A stretch of DNA of 64,000 nt from Streptomyces sp. R41 (GCF_041053055.1 NZ_CP163443.1:2356001-2420000), one strand, 5' to 3'. Positions 53,101 through 61,169 are shown, counted from the stretch's first letter. Numbers and translations are program-made. The notes: a model not told the origin generated them from the letters alone.

Positions 53101-53940
53101 GAAATGGCCCTGCGCGTCTTCATGTTCGCCCTGCCGGGCGCGGCCCTGCTCGCCGGTCTCGCCCTCTTCCCGCGCACCGGCGTCACCGCCAAGGAGCGGG
53201 ACAAGGACCGGGTGAGCCTCGCCCCCCTCGCGGCCCTCATGGCGGGCCTGCTCCTCATGGGCGGCTTCCTGGTGGCCCGTTGGGGCAACGAGTCCTTCGA
53301 GCGGATCAGGCCGGGCGAGGTCGCGGCCATGAACTACGTGTACGAGCACGACGACCCGACCGTACGGCTGCTGTGGCTGAGCAACGACACGCTCGACAAC
53401 GTGACGCCGGCGATGCCCTGGGGCACACGGGACATGGAGAAGGTGAACTACGTGCCCACGCTGGCGCCCGCCGACCCGGTCCTGGTGTCCGGGCTCGTCA
53501 AGGCGCTCAAGGACGCGGGCCCGAACTCGTATCTGATGATCAACCGCAGTCAGGTGGTCTACCTCGAGATGGATGTGGGCTATTCGGCGACCTGGGAGTC
53601 GAGGCTGATCAGCAACCTCGACGACCGGCAGGAGCTGAAGAAGGTCCTCGTCAACGACGACGTGACGATGTACGCGCTGCGCAAGCAGCCCGCGGGCAAG
53701 GTCCCCAAGGCCGATCCGGGGCCGATCGGGCCCCAGGTGACCTGGACGCCGTGGTCGGTCGTCGGCGGTCTGGCGGCGATCGCGCTCATCGTGCTGCTGA
53801 CGGCACGGGAGGTCGTACGGGTCGCGATGCGGCCGAGCGTGCGGCAGCTGCGCTGGCTGCAGAGCAGCTTCTGGTTCTCGCTGCCGCTGCTGGCGGTGTT
53901 GCTGGCCTCGATGGTGCAGCGGTTCCTGACGATGAAGTAG
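50101..53940 (+). CDS. giant fusion: MOP-type polysaccharide flippase plus GT-C-like membrane domain
   Basis: A 1279-residue protein. Residues about 40-465 form a Wzx/MOP-like flippase with about 12-14 helices, starting NAYALMLNTGISAVLGLGYW, with PPSFREIGRFLAGDYTGSLF in the middle. Residues about 470-620 are a polar, acidic and Pro-rich linker without helices. Residues about 625-1279 contain 10 or more further helices with an extracellular loop near SGHFDDLFGGVGG and a late soluble segment (about 1070-1200). The second half resembles GT-C or Wzy-like polytopic enzymes by layout only. GTG at 50101 inside the deacetylase gene end. It should export and extend or polymerise the lipid-linked glycan. 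Confidence 0.88.
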   Translation: MSDTTTTTQASTPTTEAPEQQSGRRLRLPGRSRKGAGGGNQLFRNAYALMLNTGISAVLGLGYWLVAARYYSESAVGQGSAAIAAMKLLAGLTAVTLTGALARFIPVAGRATGRLIFRTYAGSSVVVALAAVVFLLTLNLWGPSYRFLHGPLNGLGFILAVVAWSLLTLQDGVLTGLRSALWVPVGNTVFSAVKLMLLVGLAAAIPTTGVFVSWVAAIALSVVPLGLLVFRRLVPRHIKATEEHAKPPSFREIGRFLAGDYTGSLFSLAVVYLVPVIVAAQVSSTDNAYFYITTTIGGTVNLLAINMGASLTVEGSHDPARLAANTRAALKRMARIMLPVCGLLFLGAPFILHVFGDGYAHAATPLLRWFAVGAVLRVVMETYFAVLRAQSRTSGLAYLQGLLCVLVLGLTVILLPRMGLTGAGVAEISSLAVIVTIASPKLYKIVRTAPPAEVPADAAPDGDLADLGAREVPATKSGPSWAKKLDADTLALGIHVDFDHQERRPDVRPGPGTPPTGTPSVRPDHRPTWALRPQVGLPVEAREPGSEASLGPSEAPEIDAPFEADAQESASPGARGVTSSGSAAAARQATDDPQPADDRTPLSLRERVTHPTKPGVVLGCLLISALLLYWVPALGLNDGSLARMGGLGLISVLPLPTLVGAALLITVFASLLWMNREHKGLLLVTLLATVVSLHALPAVIETEPRFATAWQHLGFLDYIDRTGSAVPDLDARWSWPGFFAAAAFIAKACGVTDLTEVIRWWPLAIQLLYLAPMFLLVRSMRASWRAKWTGIWIFVLSGWVGQDYFSPQGFTYLLYLVFVAVLLVWFRAPRVLWAKARPGEAEVEPTNRRQRAVLLMVLIGLFAATVPAHQLTPFVMLGVLAVLVLIGRSELRGLPILFAVLVSVWIAFMAEPYWSGHFDDLFGGVGGVGGNVSSSVSGRIQGGSSTHKLVLYTRVLLAGGVMAFACWGWWRRRDHKYRERSLLVLTFVPFLGFGMQSYGGEMALRVFMFALPGAALLAGLALFPRTGVTAKERDKDRVSLAPLAALMAGLLLMGGFLVARWGNESFERIRPGEVAAMNYVYEHDDPTVRLLWLSNDTLDNVTPAMPWGTRDMEKVNYVPTLAPADPVLVSGLVKALKDAGPNSYLMINRSQVVYLEMDVGYSATWESRLISNLDDRQELKKVLVNDDVTMYALRKQPAGKVPKADPGPIGPQVTWTPWSVVGGLAAIALIVLLTAREVVRVAMRPSVRQLRWLQSSFWFSLPLLAVLLASMVQRFLTMK

Positions 53941-53960
53941 TACGCACTGCGCGAGTACTG

Positions 53961-54003
53961 AAGTGGCTCACCCGGTAAGCCCCGCTTACCGGGTGAGCCA
54001 CTT
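53961..54003. terminator. bidirectional terminator with 20-bp perfect stem
   Basis: AAGTGGCTCACCCGGTAAGC, loop CCC, then the exact complement, a 20-bp stem. It lies 20 bp after the flippase-fusion stop, and its right arm is also the last codons and stop of the convergent glycoside hydrolase gene. Confidence 0.92.
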
Positions 54004-55404
54004 CACCTCGTACGCCCGCATCTCGAACCGCTTGCCGTCCACCTGGGCGCTGATGGAGCGGTCCAGGGTGTTCACCACGAGGGCGACCTTGTCGGTGGCG
54101 AGGACGCGGACGTTGGGCACGTCGTCGGCGGCGACGGACACGGTCCGGTACTTCGTCCCGGGCGGGAACTCCTTGCTGAAGCGGGAGACCAGGTCGTACA
54201 TGGGGAGTGCCTTCCCCCCGCCGGCGCTGTCGGTCGGTGTCCACAGGCAGCCCGCGCAGTCGGAGCCCTTCTCCTCCTCCGGGTTCCAGTAGAAGCCGGA
54301 CGAGGCGCCGCCCTTGACCATCGCGATCATTCCGGCGGCCTGGACGGCGGCGCGGTGGGTCTCCGACCAGCCCTTGCGGTCGTCGTTGCCGTCGGCCGGT
54401 TCGACGTAGTACTCGGCCCACCACAGCGGCAGGTCGTGCGTCTGCTCGCGCACCCACTCGCCGACGGCCGTGAGCTTGTCGGTGGCGGCGAACTCATTGG
54501 GCAGCATGTCGTCGTCGTTGGTGTAGCTGGAGCCGTCCACGACGACGAAGTCGGCGCCCACCTTGTTCTTGTTCCAGTAGGCGAAGGCGTCGAGGACCCG
54601 CTGGTCCATGGCGCCCCAGGTGCCCTTCACGGTGGTGGACGCGTTGTCCGTCTGACGCGGGTCGAAGCTGTCCATGACCAGGTAGGGGCCGCCCACCATG
54701 ATGCCCTTGTCGACCTTCTTCAGCGCCGTGTAGACCAGGTTGTAGAGCTCGGTGTAGCCCTCGTAGTCCCAGCGGGCCTCGCTGTCGTTCCAGAAGCCCT
54801 TGAACTCGTTCCAGACGATGAAGTGCCGTACGTCCGGATAGCGTTTGGCTACGGTCGCGGCGAGCGCGGCGAAGTCCTTGTAGTGGGCGCGGTCCGGGGC
54901 GGTCTCCAAGGAGGCCTGGCTCCAGTCGGTGACGCCGGACTTGCCGCCCTTCATCCAGTCCGGGGAGCAGCACAGGGTGACGATCGGGGTGCCGCCGGAC
55001 TTGCGGATGAAGTCGATACGGCGGTCCATCTCGGAGAAGTCGTAACGCCCCCTGGACGGCTCGGGGTTGCCCGCGCCCCAGCCCATGATGTGCTGGTTCT
55101 GCGGCAGCGACTGCTTCTCCAGCAGCCCCTCGGCACGCTCGGTGGCGGCGGCGTCCCCCTCGTCGGCGCTGAACTGGGTGTGGGTGAAGCCCCAGCCCAC
55201 CTCCGGCCTCGGCGACTGGGGCGGGGTGACCGGAGTGCCGTGCACCTTGTCCCCGTCGCGGGTCGTGCCCGCGGTGCTCCCGCCGTCTCCCGGCAGGGTG
55301 TTGAGCAGGGTCACGACCAGGGCCAGAGCGGCCGCACCGACACCGAGCAGCGCGGTGAGCCGCCACCGTCGTGCCTCCGAATTCCACCCATGACGTCCCA
55401 TCAT
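53986..55404 (-). CDS. membrane-anchored clan-A glycoside hydrolase (GH39-like)
   Basis: A 472-residue protein. N-terminal membrane anchor (about 15-36, LTALLGVGAAALALVVTLLN), a Gly/Thr/Pro linker, then a TIM-barrel hydrolase. The general acid/base is in FIVWNEFKGF (NE motif) and the nucleophile probably in LPLWWAEYYVEP. Other marks are MGWGAGNPEPSRGRYDFSEM and FYWNPEEEKGSDC. This layout fits clan-A families such as GH39 or GH5; the exact family is not certain. ATG at 55404 or 55401. Convergent with the flippase-fusion gene across a shared terminator, so it is probably a polysaccharide-processing enzyme. Confidence 0.88.
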   Translation of the reverse strand: MMGRHGWNSEARRWRLTALLGVGAAALALVVTLLNTLPGDGGSTAGTTRDGDKVHGTPVTPPQSPRPEVGWGFTHTQFSADEGDAAATERAEGLLEKQSLPQNQHIMGWGAGNPEPSRGRYDFSEMDRRIDFIRKSGGTPIVTLCCSPDWMKGGKSGVTDWSQASLETAPDRAHYKDFAALAATVAKRYPDVRHFIVWNEFKGFWNDSEARWDYEGYTELYNLVYTALKKVDKGIMVGGPYLVMDSFDPRQTDNASTTVKGTWGAMDQRVLDAFAYWNKNKVGADFVVVDGSSYTNDDDMLPNEFAATDKLTAVGEWVREQTHDLPLWWAEYYVEPADGNDDRKGWSETHRAAVQAAGMIAMVKGGASSGFYWNPEEEKGSDCAGCLWTPTDSAGGGKALPMYDLVSRFSKEFPPGTKYRTVSVAADDVPNVRVLATDKVALVVNTLDRSISAQVDGKRFEMRAYEVKWLTR

Positions 55405-55568
55405 GGGCAACAGTAACGGCGGGGAACGGCCGTAGGACAGATCCCGTAACACCACAGCCCTGTAACAGGACGGAGGGGACACACCGGAAGCGGTGGACGA
55501 CAGCCGACACACAGGACGCACTGCGGAAACCGGGTGCACAGGGCGCCCGCGTGACGGATCATGGCGGC

Positions 55569-56663
55569 ATGTCTGCGAACCCACACGACGCTCTGCCGAT
55601 CCGGCTCAACGTCGACGACAGCGACTCGCCGTCGGACGTCGTCGACGCGCTGTTCCTCGGCCGCTTCGCGACGGGCGAGCAGCCGCACTCGCACGCGGCG
55701 AACATCGACCGCGTACGGTCCGGGGCGACCCTGCTCCCGCCGGGCGCCCGTGTGCTGCGCTCCGCGCGGGACGACGACCGCAGCGCGACCCTCGCCGAGG
55801 GTGAGGGCTGGACCCTCCTGGTGTCCCGCTGGAACCGCGGCGCCGATGTCACGGTGACCGCGACCAGCGAGGAACTGGCCGAGAAGGTGCTCAACCAGGC
55901 GACGGACGGCGCGGCGGACGAGCCGGAGCCCCAGCCGGAGAACGTGACGATGGGGTTCTGGTACGTGTCTCCGCGCAGAGGCCCGCACCGTACGACACGC
56001 CAGATCTCGGCGGGTACGTGGGAAGAGGTCCGCCCCAACTACACGGCACCGGTGGCGGACGCGATGGACCGCCTGATGAAGACGACGCCGGAGGACATCG
56101 CGGGCCGTCTGCTGCTGTTGCACGGCCCGCCGGGCACCGGCAAGACCTCCGCGCTGCGCACGCTCGCCCGCTCCTGGCGCGACTGGTGCCAGGTCGACTG
56201 CGTCCTGGATCCCGAACGGCTCTTCTCGGACGTCGGCTATCTCATGGACATCGCGATCGGCGAGGAGGACGGCACGGGGAAGGGCCGCTGGCGGCTGCTC
56301 CTCCTGGAGGACTGCGACGAGCTGATCCGCGGCGAGGCCAAGCACACGGCGGGTCAGGCGCTCTCGCGCCTGCTCAACCTCACGGACGGGCTGCTGGGCC
56401 AGGGCCGCAATGTGCTCGTGGGCGTCACCACCAACGAGGACCTGGAGCGCCTCCACCCCGCCGTCGTCCGCCCCGGCCGCTGCCTCGCCCGCATCGAGGT
56501 CGGCCCGCTGACCCGCCGCGAAGCGGTGAACTGGCTGGGCACGGAGGAGGGCGTCTCGCGCGAGGGCGCGACCTTGGCGGAGCTGTACGCGCTGCGCCGG
56601 GGGACGACTCCCACGTCGGTACCGGACCAGCGCGAGGGCGCGGACGCGGGGCTGTATCTGTAG
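55569..56663 (+). CDS. DUF5925 plus AAA ATPase
   Basis: A 364-residue protein. The N-terminal DUF5925-like domain (1 to about 120) starts around LPIRLNVDDSDSPSDVVDAL. The AAA core has Walker A GPPGTGKTS (186-194), Walker B LLLLEDCDE (243-251), a sensor-1-like VGVTTNEDLE and a PGRC (R-finger region) VVRPGRCLARIEVG. The C-terminal lid is short and ends about 45 residues later. Start at ATG 55569, with only a weak ribosome site. Function is unknown; AAA proteins of this small type usually remodel one partner. It stands alone. Confidence 0.85.
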   Translation: MSANPHDALPIRLNVDDSDSPSDVVDALFLGRFATGEQPHSHAANIDRVRSGATLLPPGARVLRSARDDDRSATLAEGEGWTLLVSRWNRGADVTVTATSEELAEKVLNQATDGAADEPEPQPENVTMGFWYVSPRRGPHRTTRQISAGTWEEVRPNYTAPVADAMDRLMKTTPEDIAGRLLLLHGPPGTGKTSALRTLARSWRDWCQVDCVLDPERLFSDVGYLMDIAIGEEDGTGKGRWRLLLLEDCDELIRGEAKHTAGQALSRLLNLTDGLLGQGRNVLVGVTTNEDLERLHPAVVRPGRCLARIEVGPLTRREAVNWLGTEEGVSREGATLAELYALRRGTTPTSVPDQREGADAGLYL

Positions 56664-56698
56664 CCGCCGCATAGTCCATGCGGTGCTTTGATGGAGGT

Positions 56699-57469
56699 AT
56701 GACCCTGTACGTCGGCACGTCGGGGTGGCAGTACAAGGACTGGCGCGGCGTCCTCTACCCGGACCGGCTGCCCCTGCGGCTGTGGCTGGAGGAGTACGCG
56801 GCGCGGTTCGCGACCGTCGAGATCAACAACGCTTTCTACCGGCTGCCGTCGCGGCAGAACTTCGAGAGCTGGCGGGAGCGCACTCCCCCGGACTTCGTCG
56901 TCGCCGTCAAGGCGAGCCGCTATCTGACCCACATCAAGCGACTACGGGACCCGGCGGAGCCGGTGCACCGCCTGATGACCCACGCGGCCGGCCTGGGCGA
57001 CCGGCTCGGCCCGGTCCTGCTCCAGCTCCCGCCCACACTGCGCGCCGACACCACCCTCCTCGACGACTGCCTCGCCTGCTTCCCTTCAGGCACGCGGATC
57101 GCGGTCGAACCGCGCCACGACTCCTGGTGGACACCTGAGGTGCGCGAGGTGCTGGAGTCACGGGGCGCCGCCCTCTGCTGGGCCGACGTCCTGGCCCGCC
57201 CGGTGACCCCCCTGTGGCGGACCACCGACTGGGGCTACGTCCGCTTCCACCAGGGCCGCGCCCTGCGGTGGCCGCACTACGGCCGGCAGTCCCTGACGAC
57301 CTGGATACAGCGCATCGCCGACACCTGGCCCGACGACCACGACGTGTACGTGTACTTCAACAACGATCCGCATGCGGCGGCGGTCCAGGACGCGGTGACC
57401 TTCGCCAGGGCGGCGAGGGCGGCGGGCCTGACGGTGACCCGCACACCGGGCCACATGCCGGCGTCGTGA
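56699..57469 (+). CDS. DUF72 family protein
   Basis: A 256-residue TIM-barrel-like DUF72 protein (YecE type). Family segments are LYVGTSGWQYKDWRGVLYP at the start, FATVEINNAFYRLPSRQNFE, VAVKASRYLTHIKRL, LLQLPPTLRADTTLL, the VEPRHDSWW strand and YVYFNNDPHAAAVQDA near the end. The fold and residues suggest a phosphodiesterase or nuclease-like activity but this has not been established. ATG 56699 follows GGAGGT with almost no gap. Not clearly in an operon. Confidence 0.92.
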   Translation: MTLYVGTSGWQYKDWRGVLYPDRLPLRLWLEEYAARFATVEINNAFYRLPSRQNFESWRERTPPDFVVAVKASRYLTHIKRLRDPAEPVHRLMTHAAGLGDRLGPVLLQLPPTLRADTTLLDDCLACFPSGTRIAVEPRHDSWWTPEVREVLESRGAALCWADVLARPVTPLWRTTDWGYVRFHQGRALRWPHYGRQSLTTWIQRIADTWPDDHDVYVYFNNDPHAAAVQDAVTFARAARAAGLTVTRTPGHMPAS

Positions 57470-57488
57470 GGTGACGGCAGCCTTTACT

Positions 57489-57610
57489 CGCCGCGGCTCT
57501 CCTTTCCGCCTCTTGCCACCTGGACGGCGCCGCGGCTCTTTCCGTCTGGACGGCGCTCCCGCTTTTTCCGCCTGGACGTGCTCCGGCTCTTTCCGCCCGG
57601 CGGCGCTCCG
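57489..57610 (+). repeat. about four imperfect 26-bp repeats
   Basis: Units near GCGCYSCGGCTCTTTCCGYCTGGACG occur at 57527-57552 and 57553-57578, a shortened one at 57579-57602, and an earlier copy with an insertion at 57489-57526. They lie between the convergent DUF72 and gntR genes. No stem is strong enough to call a terminator. Confidence 0.65.
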
Positions 57611-57669
57611 GCACGGCGACGTACCCGGCCGGCGGTGCGAACTCGCCCGGCCGCGCCGGCAACACTCTC

Positions 57670-58038
57670 CTAGCCTCCGTAAGCCGCCCGCAGGGCATCC
57701 CGTACGGCGTCGAGCGCGGCCGACTCGGTGAGGCCGAGGCGGCGCGCCCGATCGGCGTAAGCCTGCGCGGCGGTCGCGGCCTCGCGTGACGCGGCGTCGC
57801 CGGCGGCGGCCACGAACGTTCCGTTGCGCCCCCGGGTCTCGATCACCCCGTCCGCCTCCAGAGCCCGGTACGCCTTGGCGACGGTGTTGGCAGCGAGGCC
57901 GAGCGACTCGGCAAGGCCGCGCACCGTGGGCAGCTTGTAGCCGACCGGCAGCGCGCCGGACCGGGCCTGCTCGGAAATCTGGGCGCGCACCTGCTCGTAC
58001 GGCGCGGCCCCCTCAGCGATGTGGATCTTCAGGGTCAC
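57670..58038 (-). CDS. YtrA-subfamily GntR regulator
   Basis: A 122-residue short GntR protein. The winged helix (about 10-75) has APYEQVRAQISEQARSGAL, KLPTVRGLAESLGLAANTVA and KAYRALEADGVIETRGRNG. The C-terminal tail is about 45 residues of helix, the size of the YtrA subfamily, which lacks a large effector domain and often controls ABC transporters. The GTG at 58038 is chosen as the start of the conserved TLKIHIAEG strand. Nearby are no ABC genes, so its target is unknown. Divergent from the GNAT gene. Confidence 0.88.
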   Translation of the reverse strand: MTLKIHIAEGAAPYEQVRAQISEQARSGALPVGYKLPTVRGLAESLGLAANTVAKAYRALEADGVIETRGRNGTFVAAAGDAASREAATAAQAYADRARRLGLTESAALDAVRDALRAAYGG

Positions 58039-58109
58039 GCAGCGATTGTCCCGTACCCACCGGAAAATGAGAGGCATCCGCACACGACCCACGCGTAGCG
58101 TGCGACTCC

Positions 58110-59039
58110 ATGACAGTGCTCGTTCGCGAACTGCGCCGCGGGGACCGGGCGGACGCCGAGGCCTTCGCCCGCATCCGTCACCTGGCCCTCCCGTTCATGC
58201 TCTTCACCCCCGAGTCCATCGGCTACGACCTGGAGCACGCCCACCCCGACTCCCACTACCAGCCGCTGCTGGCCGAGGAGGACGGCGAGTCCATCGGCAC
58301 GGCACAGGTGGGTGTCGTGTACGACAGCCCGGAGCCCGGCCAGGCGTACGTCAATGTCTATGTGCACCCGGAGCGGACGGGACGCGGCGCGGGTGCGCTG
58401 CTGGTGCGCGCCGCCGAGGAGCGGCTGAGCGCCCTGGACGCGACCAGGCTGCACGCCTGGGTCCTGGACGAACCCCGCAACCGCGCCTTCGCGGAGAAGC
58501 ACGGCTACCGCGCCGCCCGCTCGGCGCACTTCCTCCGCCTCGACCTGGCGAACGGCACCCTGCCGCCCCTCCAGTCCCCGCCGCCCGGCGTGGAGCTGCG
58601 CACCGCCGCGGACTTCGCCGACGATCCGCGACCGCTGTTCCGCCTGGACGCGGAGACGCTCCTGGACGAACCGAGCGACGTCGACCGCGAGTTCACGGAC
58701 TACGAGGCCTGGCTGACGGAAACCTGGCACCACCCCCTCCTGAGCCACGAGCTGACCTCGGTCGCCGTGGTCGACGGCCGGCCCGCCGCGTTCAGCGCGG
58801 CCCGCACCGACGGCGGCACCCGCTACGGCACGGTGATGACGGGCACCGCCCGCGCCTTCCGGGGCCGCGGCCTCGCCAAGCTCGCCAAGAACGACTCCTT
58901 GCACCGCGCCCGCTCGGCCGGCTTCACGGAGGCGTTCACGGGCAACGACTCCGGCAACGGGCCGATGCTGGCGATCAACAAGTGGTTCGGATACGAGATC
59001 TGCGCGACGGAGGTGAAGTATGTCCGCGACCTCGGCTGA
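58110..59039 (+). CDS. tandem GNAT acetyltransferase
   Basis: A 309-residue protein with two GNAT folds. The first has the acetyl-CoA pyrophosphate-binding loop in VHPERTGRGAGALLVRAA (about 90-107). The second is degenerate, with GTARAFRGRGLAKLAKNDSL (about 248-267). This twin layout is common among actinobacterial N-acetyltransferases related to mycothiol synthase, but family members differ in substrate. It overlaps the DUF402 gene by 20 bp, so the two are co-translated. Confidence 0.9.
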   Translation: MTVLVRELRRGDRADAEAFARIRHLALPFMLFTPESIGYDLEHAHPDSHYQPLLAEEDGESIGTAQVGVVYDSPEPGQAYVNVYVHPERTGRGAGALLVRAAEERLSALDATRLHAWVLDEPRNRAFAEKHGYRAARSAHFLRLDLANGTLPPLQSPPPGVELRTAADFADDPRPLFRLDAETLLDEPSDVDREFTDYEAWLTETWHHPLLSHELTSVAVVDGRPAAFSAARTDGGTRYGTVMTGTARAFRGRGLAKLAKNDSLHRARSAGFTEAFTGNDSGNGPMLAINKWFGYEICATEVKYVRDLG

Positions 59040-59520
59040 CACCCCGGGCTCGTTGGAGGTCGTCCTCGTCAAGTACGGCCGTACGAAGATCAGTTACCCC
59101 GCGGAGCTGCTCGACGACGACGGCACGCGCGTCATCGTACGCGCGCCGTGGGCGGGCGACAGCGCACGCGACTTCGGCTTCGTACGGTTCGAACAGGGCG
59201 ATGTCTTCACCGAGTACTACTGGCGGGACCGCTGGTACGCGGTGAAGGAGGTCCGTGACGCGGAGGGTGTGCTGAAGGGCTGGTACTGCGACATCACCCG
59301 CCCGGCCACCGTCTCCGGCGGTGAGCTGGTCGTCGAGGATCTCGATCTGGACCTGTGGCGCTCGGCCGACGGCAAGGCCGTACTCCGCCTGGACGAGGAC
59401 GAGTTCGCGGCGAGCGGTCTGGCGACCACCGATCCGGAGGCCGCGACCGCCGCCGAGAACGCCCTGGACGAACTCGAACGGCTGGCCCGCGGGGGCGACT
59501 TCGAGGGGCTGCTGGCCTAG
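59020..59520 (+). CDS. DUF402 protein (FomD-like nucleotide phosphatase candidate)
   Basis: A 166-residue protein of the DUF402/FomD fold, some members of which hydrolyse nucleoside diphosphates or CMP-linked intermediates with divalent metal. Seen: VVLVKYGRTKISYPAELLDD, FEQGDVFTEYYWRDRWYAVK, EVRDAEGVLKGWYCDITRPA, and the acidic metal-site run VVEDLDLDLW with LRLDEDEFAA. Starts inside the GNAT gene end (20-bp overlap). A long hairpin starts at its last base. Confidence 0.86.
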   Translation: MSATSADTPGSLEVVLVKYGRTKISYPAELLDDDGTRVIVRAPWAGDSARDFGFVRFEQGDVFTEYYWRDRWYAVKEVRDAEGVLKGWYCDITRPATVSGGELVVEDLDLDLWRSADGKAVLRLDEDEFAASGLATTDPEAATAAENALDELERLARGGDFEGLLA

Positions 59521-59581
59521 GGCCTGTCGTCGAATTCCCTCCTGCCCCGCGGGCAGACGGCGGGAGTTCGACGACAGGCCC
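59520..59581. terminator. long bidirectional hairpin, probably a dispersed Streptomyces element
   Basis: GGGCCTGTCGTCGAATTCCC pairs with GGGAGTTCGACGACAGGCCC (one mismatch in 20 bp). The loop holds a second short stem (CTGCCCCGCGGGCAG). It ends the DUF402 gene and faces the convergent methyltransferase gene. TCGACGACAGGCCC arms of this kind recur in other Streptomyces genomes as I recall. Confidence 0.85.
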
Positions 59582-59596
59582 CAGACCCCCGTGTTG

Positions 59597-60214
59597 TCAC
59601 TCGACGGTGGCCACCACCGCGTACCGCTCGTCCTCCACCTCCCGGCCCCACAGCCGCGCGTCGCCCGACAGCGGCTCCACGCTGAGGTGGGTCACCAGGG
59701 GGTCGAGGAGGGCGGTCAGCCGCTCGGCGGGTATGCCGACCGGGCTCACGGTGCCCCAGACGCCCTCGACGAGGACGAGCCGCCCTCCGGGGCGCAGCAG
59801 CCCGCGCCAGTGCCGCAGGACGCGCTCGGGGTCCGGCAGCGTCCACAGCACATGACGGCAGAGCAGCACGTCGAACCGCTGCTCGCCGATGGGCGGTGCC
59901 ACCGCGTCACCCACCAGGAACACCGCGTCACGGCCGGCCAGCTTTGCGCGGGCGAGGTCGACCATGCGCGGCGAGCGGTCGACCCCGGTGACCCGGTGCC
60001 CCCGCTCGGACGCGAGGAGCGACAGGCTGCCGGTGCCGCAGCCCACGTCGAGGACGTCTGACGCGCGCTCCGGCAGCCATGCCCGCAGCCGGGCCGCCCA
60101 GGCCTCCCTTACGACGGGGGCGCGCAGGCCGTGGTCCGGCTCCTCGTCGAACGAGACGGACTCCGCGTCCCAGTCGACACCCGCCCCCGGATTCATGTCA
60201 CTGTTACTCGCCAT
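59597..60214 (-). CDS. class I SAM-dependent methyltransferase
   Basis: A 205-residue class I methyltransferase. Motif I is VLDVGCGTGSLSLLA, followed by VTGVDRSPRMVDLARAKLAG (post-I), FDVLLCRHVLWTLPDPERVL (motif II region) and LLRPGGRLVLVEG (motif III). No extra domains. The ATG at 60214 is taken; an internal ATG 6 codons later is possible. The substrate is not evident. It is divergent from the 44-residue gene downstream and convergent with DUF402. Confidence 0.92.
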   Translation of the reverse strand: MASNSDMNPGAGVDWDAESVSFDEEPDHGLRAPVVREAWAARLRAWLPERASDVLDVGCGTGSLSLLASERGHRVTGVDRSPRMVDLARAKLAGRDAVFLVGDAVAPPIGEQRFDVLLCRHVLWTLPDPERVLRHWRGLLRPGGRLVLVEGVWGTVSPVGIPAERLTALLDPLVTHLSVEPLSGDARLWGREVEDERYAVVATVE

Positions 60215-60350
60215 GCGCCCCAGGGTGACACCCGCCACTGACAGTCGATTCGTGACAGCCGCCACAGACAGATCCCGACCGATGAGGAACTCTCCCGGAA
60301 AGGGTCTACCTCCGTACACAACGGAACCCGGTAGGCACAAGGAGGCAGCC

Positions 60351-60485
60351 ATGCGCCGTGTGACCGTGCAGAAGCCCCTGAGGAAGTCGGACTCCCGCCG
60401 CGTTCGGGACGAGGCCGACGAGCGCCCGGCCGAGCGCCCGGAGGTCCGAAAGGACATCGCACGAACGTGGTGGCCGGACGGCTGA
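60351..60485 (+). CDS. 44-residue basic protein
   Basis: A 44-residue ORF (MRRVTVQKPLRKSDSRR at the start, RKDIARTWWPDG at the end) with AAGGAGG 5 bp before the ATG, one of the best ribosome sites in the window. Highly charged, no membrane segment. Function unknown. Divergent from the methyltransferase gene, convergent with a GNAT gene 65 bp away. Confidence 0.68.
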   Translation: MRRVTVQKPLRKSDSRRVRDEADERPAERPEVRKDIARTWWPDG

Positions 60486-60550
60486 GCCGCCACGACCACC
60501 ACCAGGAACGTCAGTCCACCGACGAAACCGTCGGTCGACCACCAGAACCG

Positions 60551-61000
60551 TCAGGCCAGCCGCTTGCGATAGTGGATCCGGTCGTACGGACCGTCGACGC
60601 GCCGCTCGACCACCTCGTACCCGTACCTCGGGTAGATCTTCTGGTTCTCCCACATCAGCGCGTTCGTCAGGAGCCTGATCTCGGGCAGTCCGAGCTCACG
60701 CGCGCGTGCGTCCACGAAGTGCAGCAGCCGGCGCCCGATGCCCTTGCCATGGGCGTCGGGGTGGACGGCGATGATGTCGAGGTAGAGATGCTCCTCGCGC
60801 TCCTCGACCACCACGAGCCCTGTCACCGGCTTCCCCGTCACGAACACCTGCCCCGCGGCCACGTTCGCCGCGTGATCCGCCTCCATGGGCGCCGGAACCA
60901 GCCCGATGCGCGCGATGTAGGGATGGAACGCCGCGTCGATCACGGCCTTCACGACCGGCACGTCGGCGGCGACGGCCGACCGGATCTCCTCGTCTGTCAT
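60551..61000 (-). CDS. GNAT family N-acetyltransferase
   Basis: A 149-residue single GNAT domain. The acetyl-CoA loop is in IIAVHPDAHGKGIGRRLLHF (Q/RxxGxG/A-type), and the C-terminal strand is LLTNALMWENQKIYPRYGYE. The substrate is unknown. The ATG at 61000 is the natural start. Downstream genes are unrelated, so it is probably monocistronic. Confidence 0.92.
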   Translation of the reverse strand: MTDEEIRSAVAADVPVVKAVIDAAFHPYIARIGLVPAPMEADHAANVAAGQVFVTGKPVTGLVVVEEREEHLYLDIIAVHPDAHGKGIGRRLLHFVDARARELGLPEIRLLTNALMWENQKIYPRYGYEVVERRVDGPYDRIHYRKRLA

Positions 61001-61169
61001 GCCGCGAACGCTACCTACCTGATCGCAGTCTCAGCACTCCCTTAACGCGGCCATAAGGATCTCCATCACCCGCCTCCAGCAGGCGATTTCACGGTTTCTT
61101 GAGGCTAGCTTGCTGATCGCCCCCGCGGGTTCGCCGCATGTCCGAAGGACCGTTTCGAGGAGTTCCCCC

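Noticed and set aside
57471..57731. Plus-strand frame of 86 codons after the DUF72 gene
   Set aside because: It consists mainly of the 26-bp repeats and ends inside the gntR gene; no ribosome site.
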